Shown: positions 1-11,548 of the stretch, piece after piece
How positions within the stretch are numbered: the stretch's first letter is position 1
Layout of the letters: every line of letters begins with the position of its first letter
NCBI GenBank assembly: GCA_003342895.1
Contig: PTFA01000086.1
Location: forward strand, 2,058,199 to 2,122,198
Source: Casuarius casuarius
Taxonomy: Eukaryota; Chordata; Aves; Casuariiformes; Casuariidae
DNA length: 64,000 nucleotides
Direction: 5' to 3'
Notes under the pieces: model-generated
The model's input: the letters and a program-made list of their open reading frames with translations, nothing else
Database searches by the model: none
Told to the model about the DNA's origin: nothing
Program-made: the position numbers and the translations under genes

Positions 1-1174
1 TACACAAAGAAAAAACAGGGACAGATACTTTCTACCTAGACACCAGCGTGATGGGCACATTAGAAATGAGGTAGATTAGATAGATGAACTAGACAGACAC
101 ATCTAAATGTCCTCCAATACGCTAATTTGTTTGACAGCCTGGAAAATGCCAACATTCCTGGGATTAAATGAAAATAGAAAATTGCATTTTCACTGTAAAA
201 TATACACAGAATTTTGATATGTCAGTTTCTCTTTGTTAAAATAAACCAGGGCCCAAGCAAGTACTCCCAGAGAGATTCAAAGTACAAGAAGCTAAATGAA
301 ACAGTAACCAAGANGCTGACCAACTGAAAGCTTTTAAGTTGCTACTCTTTTACCCCAGGATATTACTGAGGTGATACGACCTGCACACTCTTTGACACAT
401 TCATTTTTCTTGAGCTCAGCAACACCAAAATGTTAATTTGTCCATCTTGCATTGCTCTCGATATCATATATTTTTTTTCTTTGTGGCATCCAACTACTCC
501 AGCATTTGGGGCCTCTCGAACAATTATTTCTGCTGTGTGGGATCTTTTTCCCCCTCTTTGTTCTTCAAGAAAGTAAAAGTAAACAAAATTTCTTGGATGT
601 AAAAAATAAAGAACAACAATAACCTGAGTGATCCTCCCCGGAGCTTTCCAGCCTAGGCTACAGAAGTATGGGCTTTGTTTTTGCTTCAGCTCACAGAAAA
701 ACACATGCAAATAATGACACATGGTTAGCATTGCTGGTCGAATTCAACAACTCCACATTTTTTTTTTCTAGTGCCAGTATGTGTATGCAAGCACCCAGCT
801 AGATCTGGCAATAGGTAATTTGCAGTCTGAGAGCCAGACCTGGCCTTGCCCACCCCGGCTTTGACAGCGTCGACCACGGCAGCCGTGGGGCTGTGCGACA
901 GCCCGGCGGTGCCGGGGAGAGCAGAATCCGGCTCCTTGTGACAGTTTTCCCCACACAACATCACAATCAGCCAAACACATTTGTAATCTACTGCAGCTGG
1001 TGTTTCTATAATTGATAGAGATATAAAAGCCCTTTTTGCTAAAGTTGTACTTTTGTATTTTTTTTTCCTTGGGGGAGTTGTGAGAAAGCAGCTACAAAAA
1101 GCAAGCTTTAAATTTCAGATAATGTAGCTCCCTTTAGAATCCCAAGCTTAAAGAAAGTAGTTACGAGTTTTAGC

Positions 1175-1200
1175 AAAAAAAAAAAAAAAAAAAAAAAAAA
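1175..1200. repeat. Poly-A run (26)
   Basis: Uninterrupted A26 on the plus strand. No retroposed element or target duplication was recognised around it. Confidence 0.95.
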
Positions 1201-1994
1201 GAGCTAAAACCAAACATTTATTTTACTTGACGTAGCAAAACAGTGGATTAAAAAGTTAAATCAATGCGCCATCTGAATGGTTCCTGCTGTAGCTGCAATT
1301 TCAAATGAAATAAGAATGTTATAAAAACTCTCACATATTAGTCACATTTGGAAATGTCTCCTTGTAACTGTTCCTTAAGTGTTCTGCCTATGAGCACTAG
1401 CAGGTCACTGCACAGGAAATGCAAAAATATGTTACGTTTTAATCAGGGCATATAAAACACTGTCTAGAATGTTACATTGCCCTTGGGAATCTGAAGTAAG
1501 TAGGGGAACTTTTACAAAGTCCAGGTCACTCTCCCCATTACATCACTGCAAAAAAAAAAAGAAATTATTAGGTTAAATTATATAGATGTCATGTATTAGA
1601 ACTTTCCCAGTCGTAGGATGATGGCTGCGAGATGCTTATTTCCTTGGAGAAGCTCATAATCACTCTCTTGTTCCCTTGAACATACTCTGTGCATTGAAAA
1701 TACTGCAGTTTAACAGAACCTGATTATTGCCAAACAGTTATCATGGAAGAGGATAAATGCAAGAAAGAGAAATTTAATATATTCACCCTAACACCAAATT
1801 TAAGTACTTCACTTCAGCACACACAGATTGCCAGTGGAGGTGTATCGGACACGAACNTCCTGAAAACCTGCCCAGCGATACCTCATAGGTGATAAAAAAC
1901 GAAAGAAGAGATTTTAGCAGAGACGTTTGGGAATGATTAAGGTAAAATGTCCCGAATCCAAATAAGCAGAAAACCAGATGTAGATGTCATCATA

Positions 1995-2007
1995 CCCCCC
2001 CCCCCCC
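1995..2007. repeat. Poly-C run (13)
   Basis: C13 just before the second CpG island. Confidence 0.9.
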
Positions 2008-2079
2008 GGTAAATATTTCTCCAAATGATTTACCTTTGTTTAACCTGAATNGCGAGCTGATAAAATCTCTGATAAGTTC

Positions 2080-2850
2080 GCGGGGAAAGCACAGGATGGC
2101 TGCTTTCTAGACCGTCATTGTTGGGATTTGCGTTACTGAACGCGGAGAGCGGGGGCCAGGCGCGGCCCGGCCTGCCCTCGCTGCCCGGCCTGGAGTCTTC
2201 CCACCGACTTCCGCACAGAAAGATTTCGAAGGAAAACCTCCCATGCTGCCATAAATAAAATACAATACCCTCAGCCCCTGCCCCAAGCAAAGCAAAAGGC
2301 GGAGCCGCGAGGGCCCCGCTGCCGCCAAAGCGAATGCAGGTCACTCACCGGCAGCAACGCGCCGACGAGCCCTTCGCCGCTTGCATGTCGCGGCACGAGA
2401 ACAGGTCTCAGCCGAACAGGCCCCTTTCTTATCTAAACAGCTATCTGTGGTCCAAACTCTTGGCATTACTCTTCNTATTTTCTCTGAGCGTCTCGCTCGG
2501 GTACAGCAGCCTCTCCGACCNCCGGCGTTTTCCCCGCTCCGCTCTGGCCTACCTGTGGCGCAGCACGCATCTCCTCCACGGAGGAGGAGGCCATTTTGCG
2601 GCCGCGCCCCCCTGGCCGCCCCAGCAGCCGCATCGCCTGGCTCCGAGCACAGGCGCCCCACGGCCGCACCAGGCATTGCGCCTCCAAACCCACCTGAAGC
2701 CCGAGCGGCCGCCCACATGGCTCGCTGCACCTCTGGTCGGCCCTCGCCAGCCACGGCATGGCCCGGGCCGTACTCTCCGCCTCTGCTCCGCACCCGGCCC
2801 TTAACAAGGAGTTAGCAGCTCCCTCATTTTGACGGTGTTTCGTAGCAGAT
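2080..2850. promoter_or_regulatory. Second CpG island, inside intron 1
   Basis: The stretch is GC-rich with frequent CpG, contrasting with the AT-rich DNA before 2.08 kb. It includes a NotI-type GCGGCCGC at about 2599-2606. It surrounds the strong minus-strand donor at 2349 and so is a candidate alternative promoter for the same gene. Open frames on both strands here (for example 2334-2804 and 2341-2793) overlap one another and are interrupted by ambiguous bases. They are treated as GC-rich shadows. Confidence 0.65.
2349..2466 (-). other. Candidate alternative first exon of TSHZ2
   Basis: Minus-strand sequence in a second CpG island ends at GCTGCCG|GTGAGTG, a near-perfect donor (last exon base 2349). 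One frame ends in RRRARRRVAA plus one base of a Gly codon. That is the same phase, and nearly the same ending, as the canonical exon (KRAA plus one base of Gly), so it could splice in frame to the same downstream exon. The nearest in-frame ATG is at 2466-2464, which would give a 39-residue start beginning MPRVW. A nearer ATG at 2386-2384 is in the wrong phase. I recall that human TSHZ2 has an annotated isoform with a different N-terminus, which fits, but no transcript evidence is available here. One ambiguous base lies just upstream, at 2475. Confidence 0.45.
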
Positions 2851-3219
2851 AGCAGGTAAACACCCCAGAACCGCTCCTGTGCAACACCACGCGGTCTCTC
2901 CTTCCGAGCAGGCAGCAGGTGCCCGGCCCCAGGGCAACTACCTCCCCCTGGACTCAACCAGGGCAGAAACCCTTAGATGGGCCCCAAAGTGCAATCCCAT
3001 GNTCTTTATATTGACCAGACTTTAAAGGGAAGTGTTTTTCTGCAGAAACTTGATAATTTTACACTCCCTGCTCCTGCCCTCCTGCCTGCTTGTCGACGCT
3101 CTCCCTTTCCTAGGGCCCTGCTGTTACTCGCCCACTCGCCTCGGGGGGTCCCAGCTCACTGATCTGACCCCTCACCATCCCCGCAGCAGGGAAAGCAGNG
3201 GTCCTGCTTATCCTCAGGC

Positions 3220-4010
3220 AAAACGGATTTTAAGGGGATGCAATTGCGCCACAAACGGCGCCCGCGCGGTGGAGACGGCACGCTCGGGCGGTGCTGCATC
3301 ACCTGCTAAAAATTCTTTGGCAACGGCAACTTTTTGGCTGCAAAAGTTGGACAAATTTGGGTGCATTTGCTCGGGGAAAGCAGAAGATATCGCTGGAAAT
3401 TTTTCCAGGCACTGCCAGAAAGCACAGTGGTACTACAACTTTGAAAAATAAAAAGAAAACTGATATATGTCTCTGTAATGTTTGCCCAACAGCATCCTTC
3501 CCTAAATTTCCGGAAGAATATTTTACAAAAGGAAACCTAGATGCCTATAACAGAAATTGTTGCTCTGATCAGCTCCAGTCTGGAAAAGTTAGAAACCATT
3601 GAAATCCACCCCAAAACTCCAGACAACCCTGACAAAGGGAGTTGCTGCGCCCGTAGCGCGGAGGTCTGCGAAGCGCATGGCTCCACAGCGCTCCCAGCAT
3701 CCAGACAACTAACAGGGCTCTCGAGGCCTCCATCATCTCTCCCTTCTCCACTAGCTCTTCTCCAGTTTTCCTCTTTGCTATCACGTGGCTCAAGTCTTAC
3801 AGTTGCAAAAGGCTGCCAGACAGGCAAGGGCACCGAGCCTTCAGCCGCGGCACTGGCTGCGGGAGTTTCTGCTTCGGGCTGCTCGTTGCTGCCTCCATGC
3901 ACACACGTGGCCCCACTGGTGGGCTCCTCAGAGCACCCCACTACTGGCCTGATCCAGGAAAAGCAACGGCAGCTACACCTCCGCACNCCACACAGGCTCA
4001 TGGTCCGCGT
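3220..4010. promoter_or_regulatory. Weaker CpG-rich patches downstream of the second island
   Basis: CpG clusters occur at about 3236-3295 and 3645-3680, with intermediate GC content between 3800 and 4000. They may be the shoulder of the 2.1-2.85 kb island or a separate regulatory patch. Overlapping open frames on both strands at 3537-4043 have no recognisable domain. I could not assign an exon. Confidence 0.35.
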
Positions 4011-5929
4011 TATCTGAGCCATCTGCCTCATGCACAAGTGCAAGCATAATCGGCCTAGGCTACAAACNCAGGTCTGAGCCCCTGAGTCATCCAGGGGGAC
4101 CTCAGCCTTAAATTTAAGTGCAGACTTGAAAACTCATAGCAACTCCTTTTTAAACATTGAGTGTTCAGCTGCCCATTACTGATATATACTTTAAGGAGGT
4201 GTCCTTAAATTTTGGACTGGTTTTAAAAATACAATTTTCCCTAATACATGCAAAATCCAGGGTTGTGAAATGGGGCTCTGGAATTTTGTTCAAGTGCTTT
4301 TTCAGTTATAAAGGATGTTTGAAACCCAAAATAGAGGGAGTTTGCTATGTCAGGTGATGTTTTGCTAGCTTTTGACAAGAGAAAATATTTAATACCCTCA
4401 TTTTTTTCCTGCTCTGAATATTAGTTTAATTGTCACAAATAATTAAACGCTTATGAGTAAAAGACATCTTCAGACATTTTGACAATACATATTAAGAGAT
4501 GCTTTAAGGGAAATCTGCACAGATCGGCTTTTATTTGTTATGCTAAACGATGATGCATCTTGATTGCACTTGTTCCTTATTTGTGTGTGCAACAGGAGAC
4601 GTTCTGTGAATGATCTGTAAGGAATAAAATGACAATATTTGACAGGCTAGGAAATGTCTGGGCGAGAATACAGGATAAGGAACCCTAAAAGGGCATTGTT
4701 TGTGGAGGGGCAATGGCACAGAGACACTCCCTTCAATCTAAGGCAATGAAAGGCGCCAACAACTAAATTACAGTTAATAACAGTAAGAAATAAACATAAA
4801 TTACATATACAAGGCTCAAGCTCAAGGACTTTGGACCACTAAAAATATATATTATTATATCAATTATCAAAGAGAGACAAATTCCCATCCTGGGAATTTG
4901 CATATGAACTCTAATAACCTACTATTCAGAAATAGAGGCAAGCATTAATTTCCACATGAAAAGGAGCCATGGGAGAGCTTCCCAAGCCCCAGCTCCAGAG
5001 AAGGCAGCCCTACCTGGCGACTTGGCCCGGCAGGATCAGGCCTCTGTTAGAGAGGGCAGCAGGCGGCCTCTCAGGTACGGCAGATTAGCCCTATACTACC
5101 TGAGATTTATTCTGAGCTCTTGTCAATATAATNGCTGAAATGACTATTCCTGAAAGGTAATACCATGTGAAAATAAACTTAAACAATCCCTAATGAATCC
5201 ATACACTATTACTTGCATCATATTTCTTCTATAGGCAATACATACATTTCCACTTTAGAAAAACAACGCTACCCTTGATCTAGGCTTACGATTCCTCTGG
5301 ACACAAGGGAGGGACCTGAGCAACATCCAGTGGGAACTGCCTAATGCTAAATCCTTTGGAAAATTTAGGTCTCTTTTTAGATGCCTATGTAAGGATTTAG
5401 CCACTTAACTTGAGAAGCTGCCTTATAAAAATCAGGGCATCAAAGTTTATTGCCTGGAATTTCCAGCCACCACCATTACTCTGTGTGTGGGGAAATGTGT
5501 ATGTCCTGTTAAGTAATAATTATACTAGTTTTCTTATATCTCTCAGGGTAATATATGATATGTTGTCAGAAATAGAAAGCTAGATCCCAGGTCTGAACAA
5601 AATAAACGTAGAACAGGATGTGGGCGGAAAACTAACTGTAAGTGAATTCTCTAGTCCTGACACTTACCAGAGTCCAAAAACGCATCTGAGGATAATTTAG
5701 GGATGTTACAGAACTTAAATTATACTGCCTAAAACCATCCCCAAGGAAAGATCCCTTGGCTTGGAAGTTCACAGAGCTCAGCGTTCCCTGACCGTGAGCC
5801 CTTCCCCTCCCAGGAACTCCTGGGCTTCGGGAGGTGGCGCAGGATGGATAAATCTGGCTTCACGTCCCATTCCTGGTGCATTCCCGTGATGCCCCAGCAG
5901 ACGGGCTCCAGCAGGGAGCCAGGAGCAAA

Positions 5930-6080
5930 GCCACTGTTTGACCTTGAGGAAACTAGCTAATACCTCCAGGCTTCAATTTGCTGTTTTGTAAAGTGGGGGG
6001 GAAATATTCTACTTTACTGGGGTTATTTTGAGGACTACACCACATTAGTAAAAAATCCACAGAAGAAAGGTGTTAAGTGT
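5930..6080 (+). repeat. MIR-like SINE relic
   Basis: Contains, in MIR order, a 'tttgaccttgaggaaact' piece, a 'cttcaatttgctgttttgta' piece (MIR: cctcagtttcctcatctgta), AAGTGGGG and a 'ttattttgaggact' piece. These are the usual landmarks of the MIR core and 3' half. Quite diverged, as expected for this ancient family. Confidence 0.7.
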
Positions 6081-9000
6081 GAAGAAATATTACCTCACTT
6101 CCTATCAAGGCACACATATATGAGCAAGAACCATGCAGCTAATCAAAAGCATTAGAAAGCTTTTAATTTTTTAGCATTTAATGCTACAGATGATCAATAT
6201 AACTACTTAGCTTCTTTCTCCTTTCACGTGTTAATTTAATGCTACTTGCCTGTGCTTATAAATGTTATGACACGGCTGAAAAAGGCATAAAAATAATTTG
6301 GGTAGACCAATATACCAGCTAGAATAAGGTTATGGAGTGGGTCATTTCCCCCAAAAGAATTTGTAGAGAGTTTTTTTTCTTCACTGCAAAACTGGACATC
6401 ATGAAAAGATCTAGCTCTTCCCTGTGAAGTCCACTCACATTGTAGGAAGTAAATGAGTTGATCCTACACGTACAGAAAAAATTGTAGGCCTGATGAATCG
6501 AGATGGTGATTCCTGGTGTAATTTATACAAAATTATTTATATATGGAAAACTCAGAGTAAAATCTTCCCTTTCTATGAAAAAAATGACTTCAAAGTGGAG
6601 GGTCAGTGGCAGAAATGGGCTTATTGTCTACACATACTGAACTGCACTTCGGTGCATTTAGATTTTCATTCCAATCTGCTCTAAGCAGAGTTTCACTAAG
6701 AAAAGTCTCTGCTATCAGGGCATCCCAGTGAATTTAATTATTTTCATTAAAAACAAGAATTGTGTGCTGCTGCTTTTTCAGTAGAAATTGTGCACTGATC
6801 CCACATAAACGGACCAAATATCATGCTGGCAAAGATGCTTTGGGAATATTTAATAGCATTTTTTAAGTTATGAAAGCAATACTGGATGAGATTTACTACA
6901 ATTTAAGATAAGTGGGTCTTAATTTTATATGAACAGAGAGACTTAAAAAGCAAGCAGAAAGAGTTCTTATTATACTATACAAGAATATTAGGCCTTGTGC
7001 AAAATTGGCCCTTTTCTCTTTTACATACATAAAAACAAGCACAACAGGCTTTTCAATTAAATGCGTCTTTTGAGAGAGATGCAGGAAGAGCCTGAAAGCT
7101 CCTTAAAACTTTATTGCTTTTCATCTTTGCCAGGTAGAGATGTATATTAAAAATGACCTGTTCTTTCCAGTACATGGCCCTTCCTGCAAGCTGTTTCTTC
7201 TAACTTGACCCATCAATGTTAAGGGTTATCCGAAATGGGAATGCATGGGTTGGTCGGGGTTGATTTTCCCCATACATTGAGTAGTTTTGCTTTTCTATAA
7301 CCATCTAGAGCTAAGGATGCTTTCCATAGNCTCTTTAGCATCATGAGTAACTTTAATGAGTCCCAGTATCATTAGACGATAGCAGTTTACAGAATACATG
7401 GAGAAAAGACACAGAAAGGAATAAGACACAGCTGTAATAGATACAAGCCATGGAGATGAAAGAAGGAAGTCAGCATCTCATTTACATTAATACAATAAAA
7501 ATACAGCATTAATGTTGCTAGTTGTAATTTTTTTTTCAGTAAAGTCAAGCCCGATTATATCTGAGAAAAGGCAGGCTGTGCATTCCTCACAGGTCTTGCA
7601 AGTGTTTAGGCTTTAAAGAACAGTTACTGGCTATTAACTTTCTGGATTTAATTGCCACTAAAAAACAATCTCCGTGAAACTTCAATTGAAAGCCACTCCT
7701 CAAGAACCAATGGTCTGATCTTTCAAAGCCCAAACTGCTTTGTTTATAGCAATACAAATTCAGAGCTACTGTTCAAGTAACTCCACTCCATCATTATGTT
7801 GTGTGTTTTGTTTACTGTATTATGTATGTGCATGTATATAATTATATACACATGAACATAAACCACAGTTCANCATGAGAATCAGTCAGAAGCAATACGG
7901 CCAAAAATCACAAATCACATCCTCAAAAATTATCAGACTAGCTCAAAATTATGAGATGTTAAAAATCATAACTGTGAGATTCATTTCTTTTATCATAGGG
8001 ACTTTTAGCTTGCATGTTTTCAAGCCTTTTAGTTCCATAGCAAAGGATTTTAAATACATTTTCCTTTTAAAAAGCACACAGGGCACTTGAGTAATCACCA
8101 AACTCCACGAACTGTGGGTTTAAAGCAAATACACACTAACAGAGGACTTTCGGTAGACGTAACTCCTAACATCATACAAATTTTAACGTGGGCAAATATC
8201 GGTGGGATAATTGAAAAGTGCTCTAAACAACCAAGATTTCCAGCTTGTCTCACTAAGAATTGTGCATCCTTCTCCCAAGCAGGCGCCCGTCTACCCCTCT
8301 CCCAGGTGTGTACGGGTGCGTACATAAAGCAGATCTATTCCCAATATGTTTAGTACTGTTCATTCGGCTGAGGAATTTTACCAATAGCTAGGACCATCGN
8401 GTGCTGCACAGTACAAACTGCGTATTTTTCACAATCTAATCATCCTGTCCTTTTGTAACTATTGTTGTGACTTTCTTTTTCCTAGGGCAAAGGGAAAAAA
8501 ACATTTCTTTTAGGGAAACAAAGATTCTCTTCATTTTTCTAAATTAAACACTTAATGCAACACTTAGATCATAAGACCAGTTTTTCCACTTCTTTTCTCC
8601 TGAAAAAGTTCATGAGGTAACAAATGAAAAGGCTGCAACAGTTAAAGAGGGATGTGCAAATCCAATGGGAAACAGCGTGTTTCTGTGATACGTTTCTCCT
8701 TGAAACCTTAAAAATACACCGCTTACTGTCAAGGTATTTCTGAGCTGCAAAAGACGTTATTATAATATGGTTAAAAATGACTAGGTGCCAAGACCTAATA
8801 GCCTCAAGAGAGAGGTCACCTTAATGAGAAAGAACCGATTTTAGTGTCTAAAACCAAATGAAACTTTTAGGCTTTTGTTTTGCAAAACAGTCTACATGCA
8901 TTTAGGTGAGAGCTACTGCTGCTGCTGCGCAGGACATAGCATAACATATTAAAAAGGATTCTTTAGAAGACCATATCACCAAGAAACAGCGCTCAATAAT

Positions 9001-9720
9001 TAACACAGAGAATGGAAACANGCTTTAGAAGGGAAGTTAGCAGCACAAGTAAAATATATCAGTCATGCGAACTCCAGAAAAGAGTGGGGAACCATTAGCA
9101 ACATAAGTTAACTGCCAGAAGTCTCCCTAGATTTCAAAGGCGCCGTGTGTTTAAAAGCTTAATGGTAGAATAGGGTCCCTTTTCGGACACTAGCTATAAG
9201 TATTTTTCAGTAACAGTTTGTTCTGCAGCTAAACAGCCCAGTCTCACATCTGCAGGCTTTACACAGGCCAGTTACCCACTGAAGCAAAGTGCTGAGTAAG
9301 AGCTGCAGAACTGGGCCCACTCTCATGTAAATTATTGTAATTAAATAGGTAATGAAAAATTACTGCTCTTGCCCGAACAAAATGTAAGACTTCAGCTGAG
9401 AGTGTAATGTGTTTCCAATTGACTCCTGTATCAGAATCGGAGACGGATGAAAATGTCTCTCTGCTTGCATGAGCACGCTTTAGAGGTAAAACTTCACAAA
9501 TATTTTCATCTGAGAGAGAAGGGGGGGGGGAAAGGGCTATTTTAATAGTAAAGTCAGTAGGATCCCCCTTTTTTTCTGGCTTAGTGTGGTACACACGTTT
9601 CAATCCAAGACGTAGTAAATAGAGAGAATTTGAATCATTTTACTCTGCATTTATTAATAATACGTCATCCATTAGAAGAACCAGGCCTTATTCTTCCCTC
9701 CACTAGCTGACATGATTTTC

Positions 9721-9735
9721 TTTTTTTTTTTTTTT
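9721..9735. repeat. Poly-T run (15)
   Basis: T15, with no recognisable source element. Confidence 0.9.
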
Positions 9736-9875
9736 CACATTTGAGCTCTTAAGATCTGCACAATAGCTTAACACAGTAAGTGTTTAGCCTCTGGTTCCAA
9801 CTGTAATTGATAGAGTACAGTTCCCTTCCCTCCGCTGCTGCTAAGTTGGGAATTGCAGCCACAGCAACTGACAGC

Positions 9876-9895
9876 TTTTTTTTTTTTTTTTTTTT
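9876..9895. repeat. Poly-T run (20)
   Basis: T20. A G10 run (9521-9530) lies 350 bases before it. Confidence 0.9.
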
Positions 9896-11435
9896 CCGTG
9901 AGTCTGGAGTTGCTCTCTGGGAGTGATGTCCTCATCGGGATGTGAAGTAAAATGACGGGAGAAAGTCTCAGCATAGCCCTGTGCTACGGAGGAACTCCAG
10001 GGACCTCATCTAGGGGAAGCAGTGACTTGAGGTGGGTGCTGCTTAATGAGAGCAAAAAATCAGGAGAAAGCTCCGGGAGGAAATACCAAAATCCTGCAGT
10101 TTTGAAGAAAATGGGCTTTTCGATTAGAGAGCACAGAGGAGGGAGATCATTTACGCAAAAGAATTTCTGACAATGAATATGCTTTTAACTGTACTATAAA
10201 ATGATGTCATTTACTGATGGAAATGTCTTTTATATTACAGTCACAGTGTCTGAACTCTTGGTGAGTCCCAATCTTTATACGGTGGTAATATACTGTGCTC
10301 TGATATGAGAGACTAAAATTGAAATCAGCAAACAACTGCAATGACTGTGATTTCAAACTGTCCCATTCACGCCTGACTTCTGACACAGGGACGAATTACT
10401 TAGCAGCTTCGGACACAGTAACCCAATACCAGAATTTAATGCAGATGGCAACTAATTTGGTAGATCTTTANTTGGAAAAGTAACCTATTTTGGAATCTAT
10501 TTAATTAAGCACTGGGTAAAGCCTCCTCTTGTTTGTGCACACCTTGGCTTTTTTGTCATCTGTCAGCATGGTGATGTGCACAGTAACGGAAAGGTTCTCA
10601 GGCAGGAGCTATTTAGGTGGTTTGATGTGCGCTTGCTTTTCTAGAGGATGTTTAAACAAAGCAGTGCTGCCATTTCTACAGTTTCACTCAGTACTGCTTG
10701 CTTGGAACCTGTTTCTATTGCCCATGTAATAAAGGATACAAATAATATTTAAAAAGCCACAACCCTCTTGGTTATTAATACATGTATATACTGCTTCCTT
10801 TAAACACAGGAATATACATTTCAGACCTAGCTGGTCATCTGCTCTGCTCTCTGAAGGAAGCAGAATTTCACTTTCTAAAAATGTTTCTGTTTTAAATAAC
10901 CTCTACTGTTAAGGGGCAAATTGCAGCTTAAAAGTAATGACTGCGAACTGTCTTCTGTTTGCTGCTGCATGAGGACTTTCTCAAAAACAAAACTGCATTA
11001 TTCATCTACAGCTCCAATGAACAAAATAAATGTGACTGAGATCTGTTTCTGCTGTACTTTTCAACAGCTTTGGTTCTTAGATAGCCTATTGGAGCCTGGG
11101 AGAGAAAGAAAGGAAGAAATACAAAATTGCAGCCGGAAAAGGCGTTAAGTCCAGATTCTTCTTCTTCGCAGGCTTTAAAAAGCAAACTAGCAATTCATGA
11201 TCACAAAATAAAATATGCACATTTAAACAAGCTGCAGGGGAAAGGAGAGTTTAATCCAGTGAAATTGTGTTTGAAAGCTATTTCATACCCCTAGGAATAA
11301 AATCTGAATAGCAATTCTGCTTTGCTCCCACCCTTTTTCCACCCTTCTGTTAATATATTACCATTTGTTACGGAATTGTTACAAGAGTTCTGCCCCAGAG
11401 GTGGCTGCGTTTCACTGAACGACCAAGTACTTTCT

Positions 11436-11548
11436 GGGCCTGATTCCCTTCTTACTCACTGGAATAGACAGATAGCATTCACCACAACTGCACTGATGTT
11501 AGTGAAGCTATTTTTGATTTGTACCCGAGCAAGAGAAAAATTAGGCCC
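11436..11548. mobile_element. Palindromic MITE-like repeat with terminal inverted repeats
   Basis: The left end GGGCCTGATTCCCTTCTTAC pairs with the reverse complement of the right end (GGGCCTAATTTTTCTCTTGC), giving roughly 70% identity over 22 bases. The interior holds the 'ccactgatg...tcagtggag'-type palindromic core. It resembles the palindromic sauropsid repeat whose ends read GGGCCTGATTC, of which I believe the archosaur CHOMPY-type MITEs are an example. No target-site duplication is evident. Confidence 0.55.

Noticed and set aside
363..731. Minus-strand frame of 122 codons
   Set aside because: No family resemblance, no start context or splice signals; within the length range expected by chance in 64 kb.
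2334..2957. Several overlapping frames of 140-160 codons on both strands
   Set aside because: Mutually overlapping, interrupted by ambiguous bases, no recognisable domain; explained by GC content.
3537..4043. Frames of 158 and 168 codons on opposite strands
   Set aside because: Antiparallel frames over the same bases in GC-rich sequence, with no domain or splice support.
7831..7855. Imperfect palindrome CATGTATATAATTATATACA, as a possible hairpin RNA
   Set aside because: A short AT-rich palindrome of a kind common by chance, with no miRNA-like stem length.
9259..9603. Minus-strand frame of 114 codons
   Set aside because: No recognised domain and it includes a poly-G run; intronic position.
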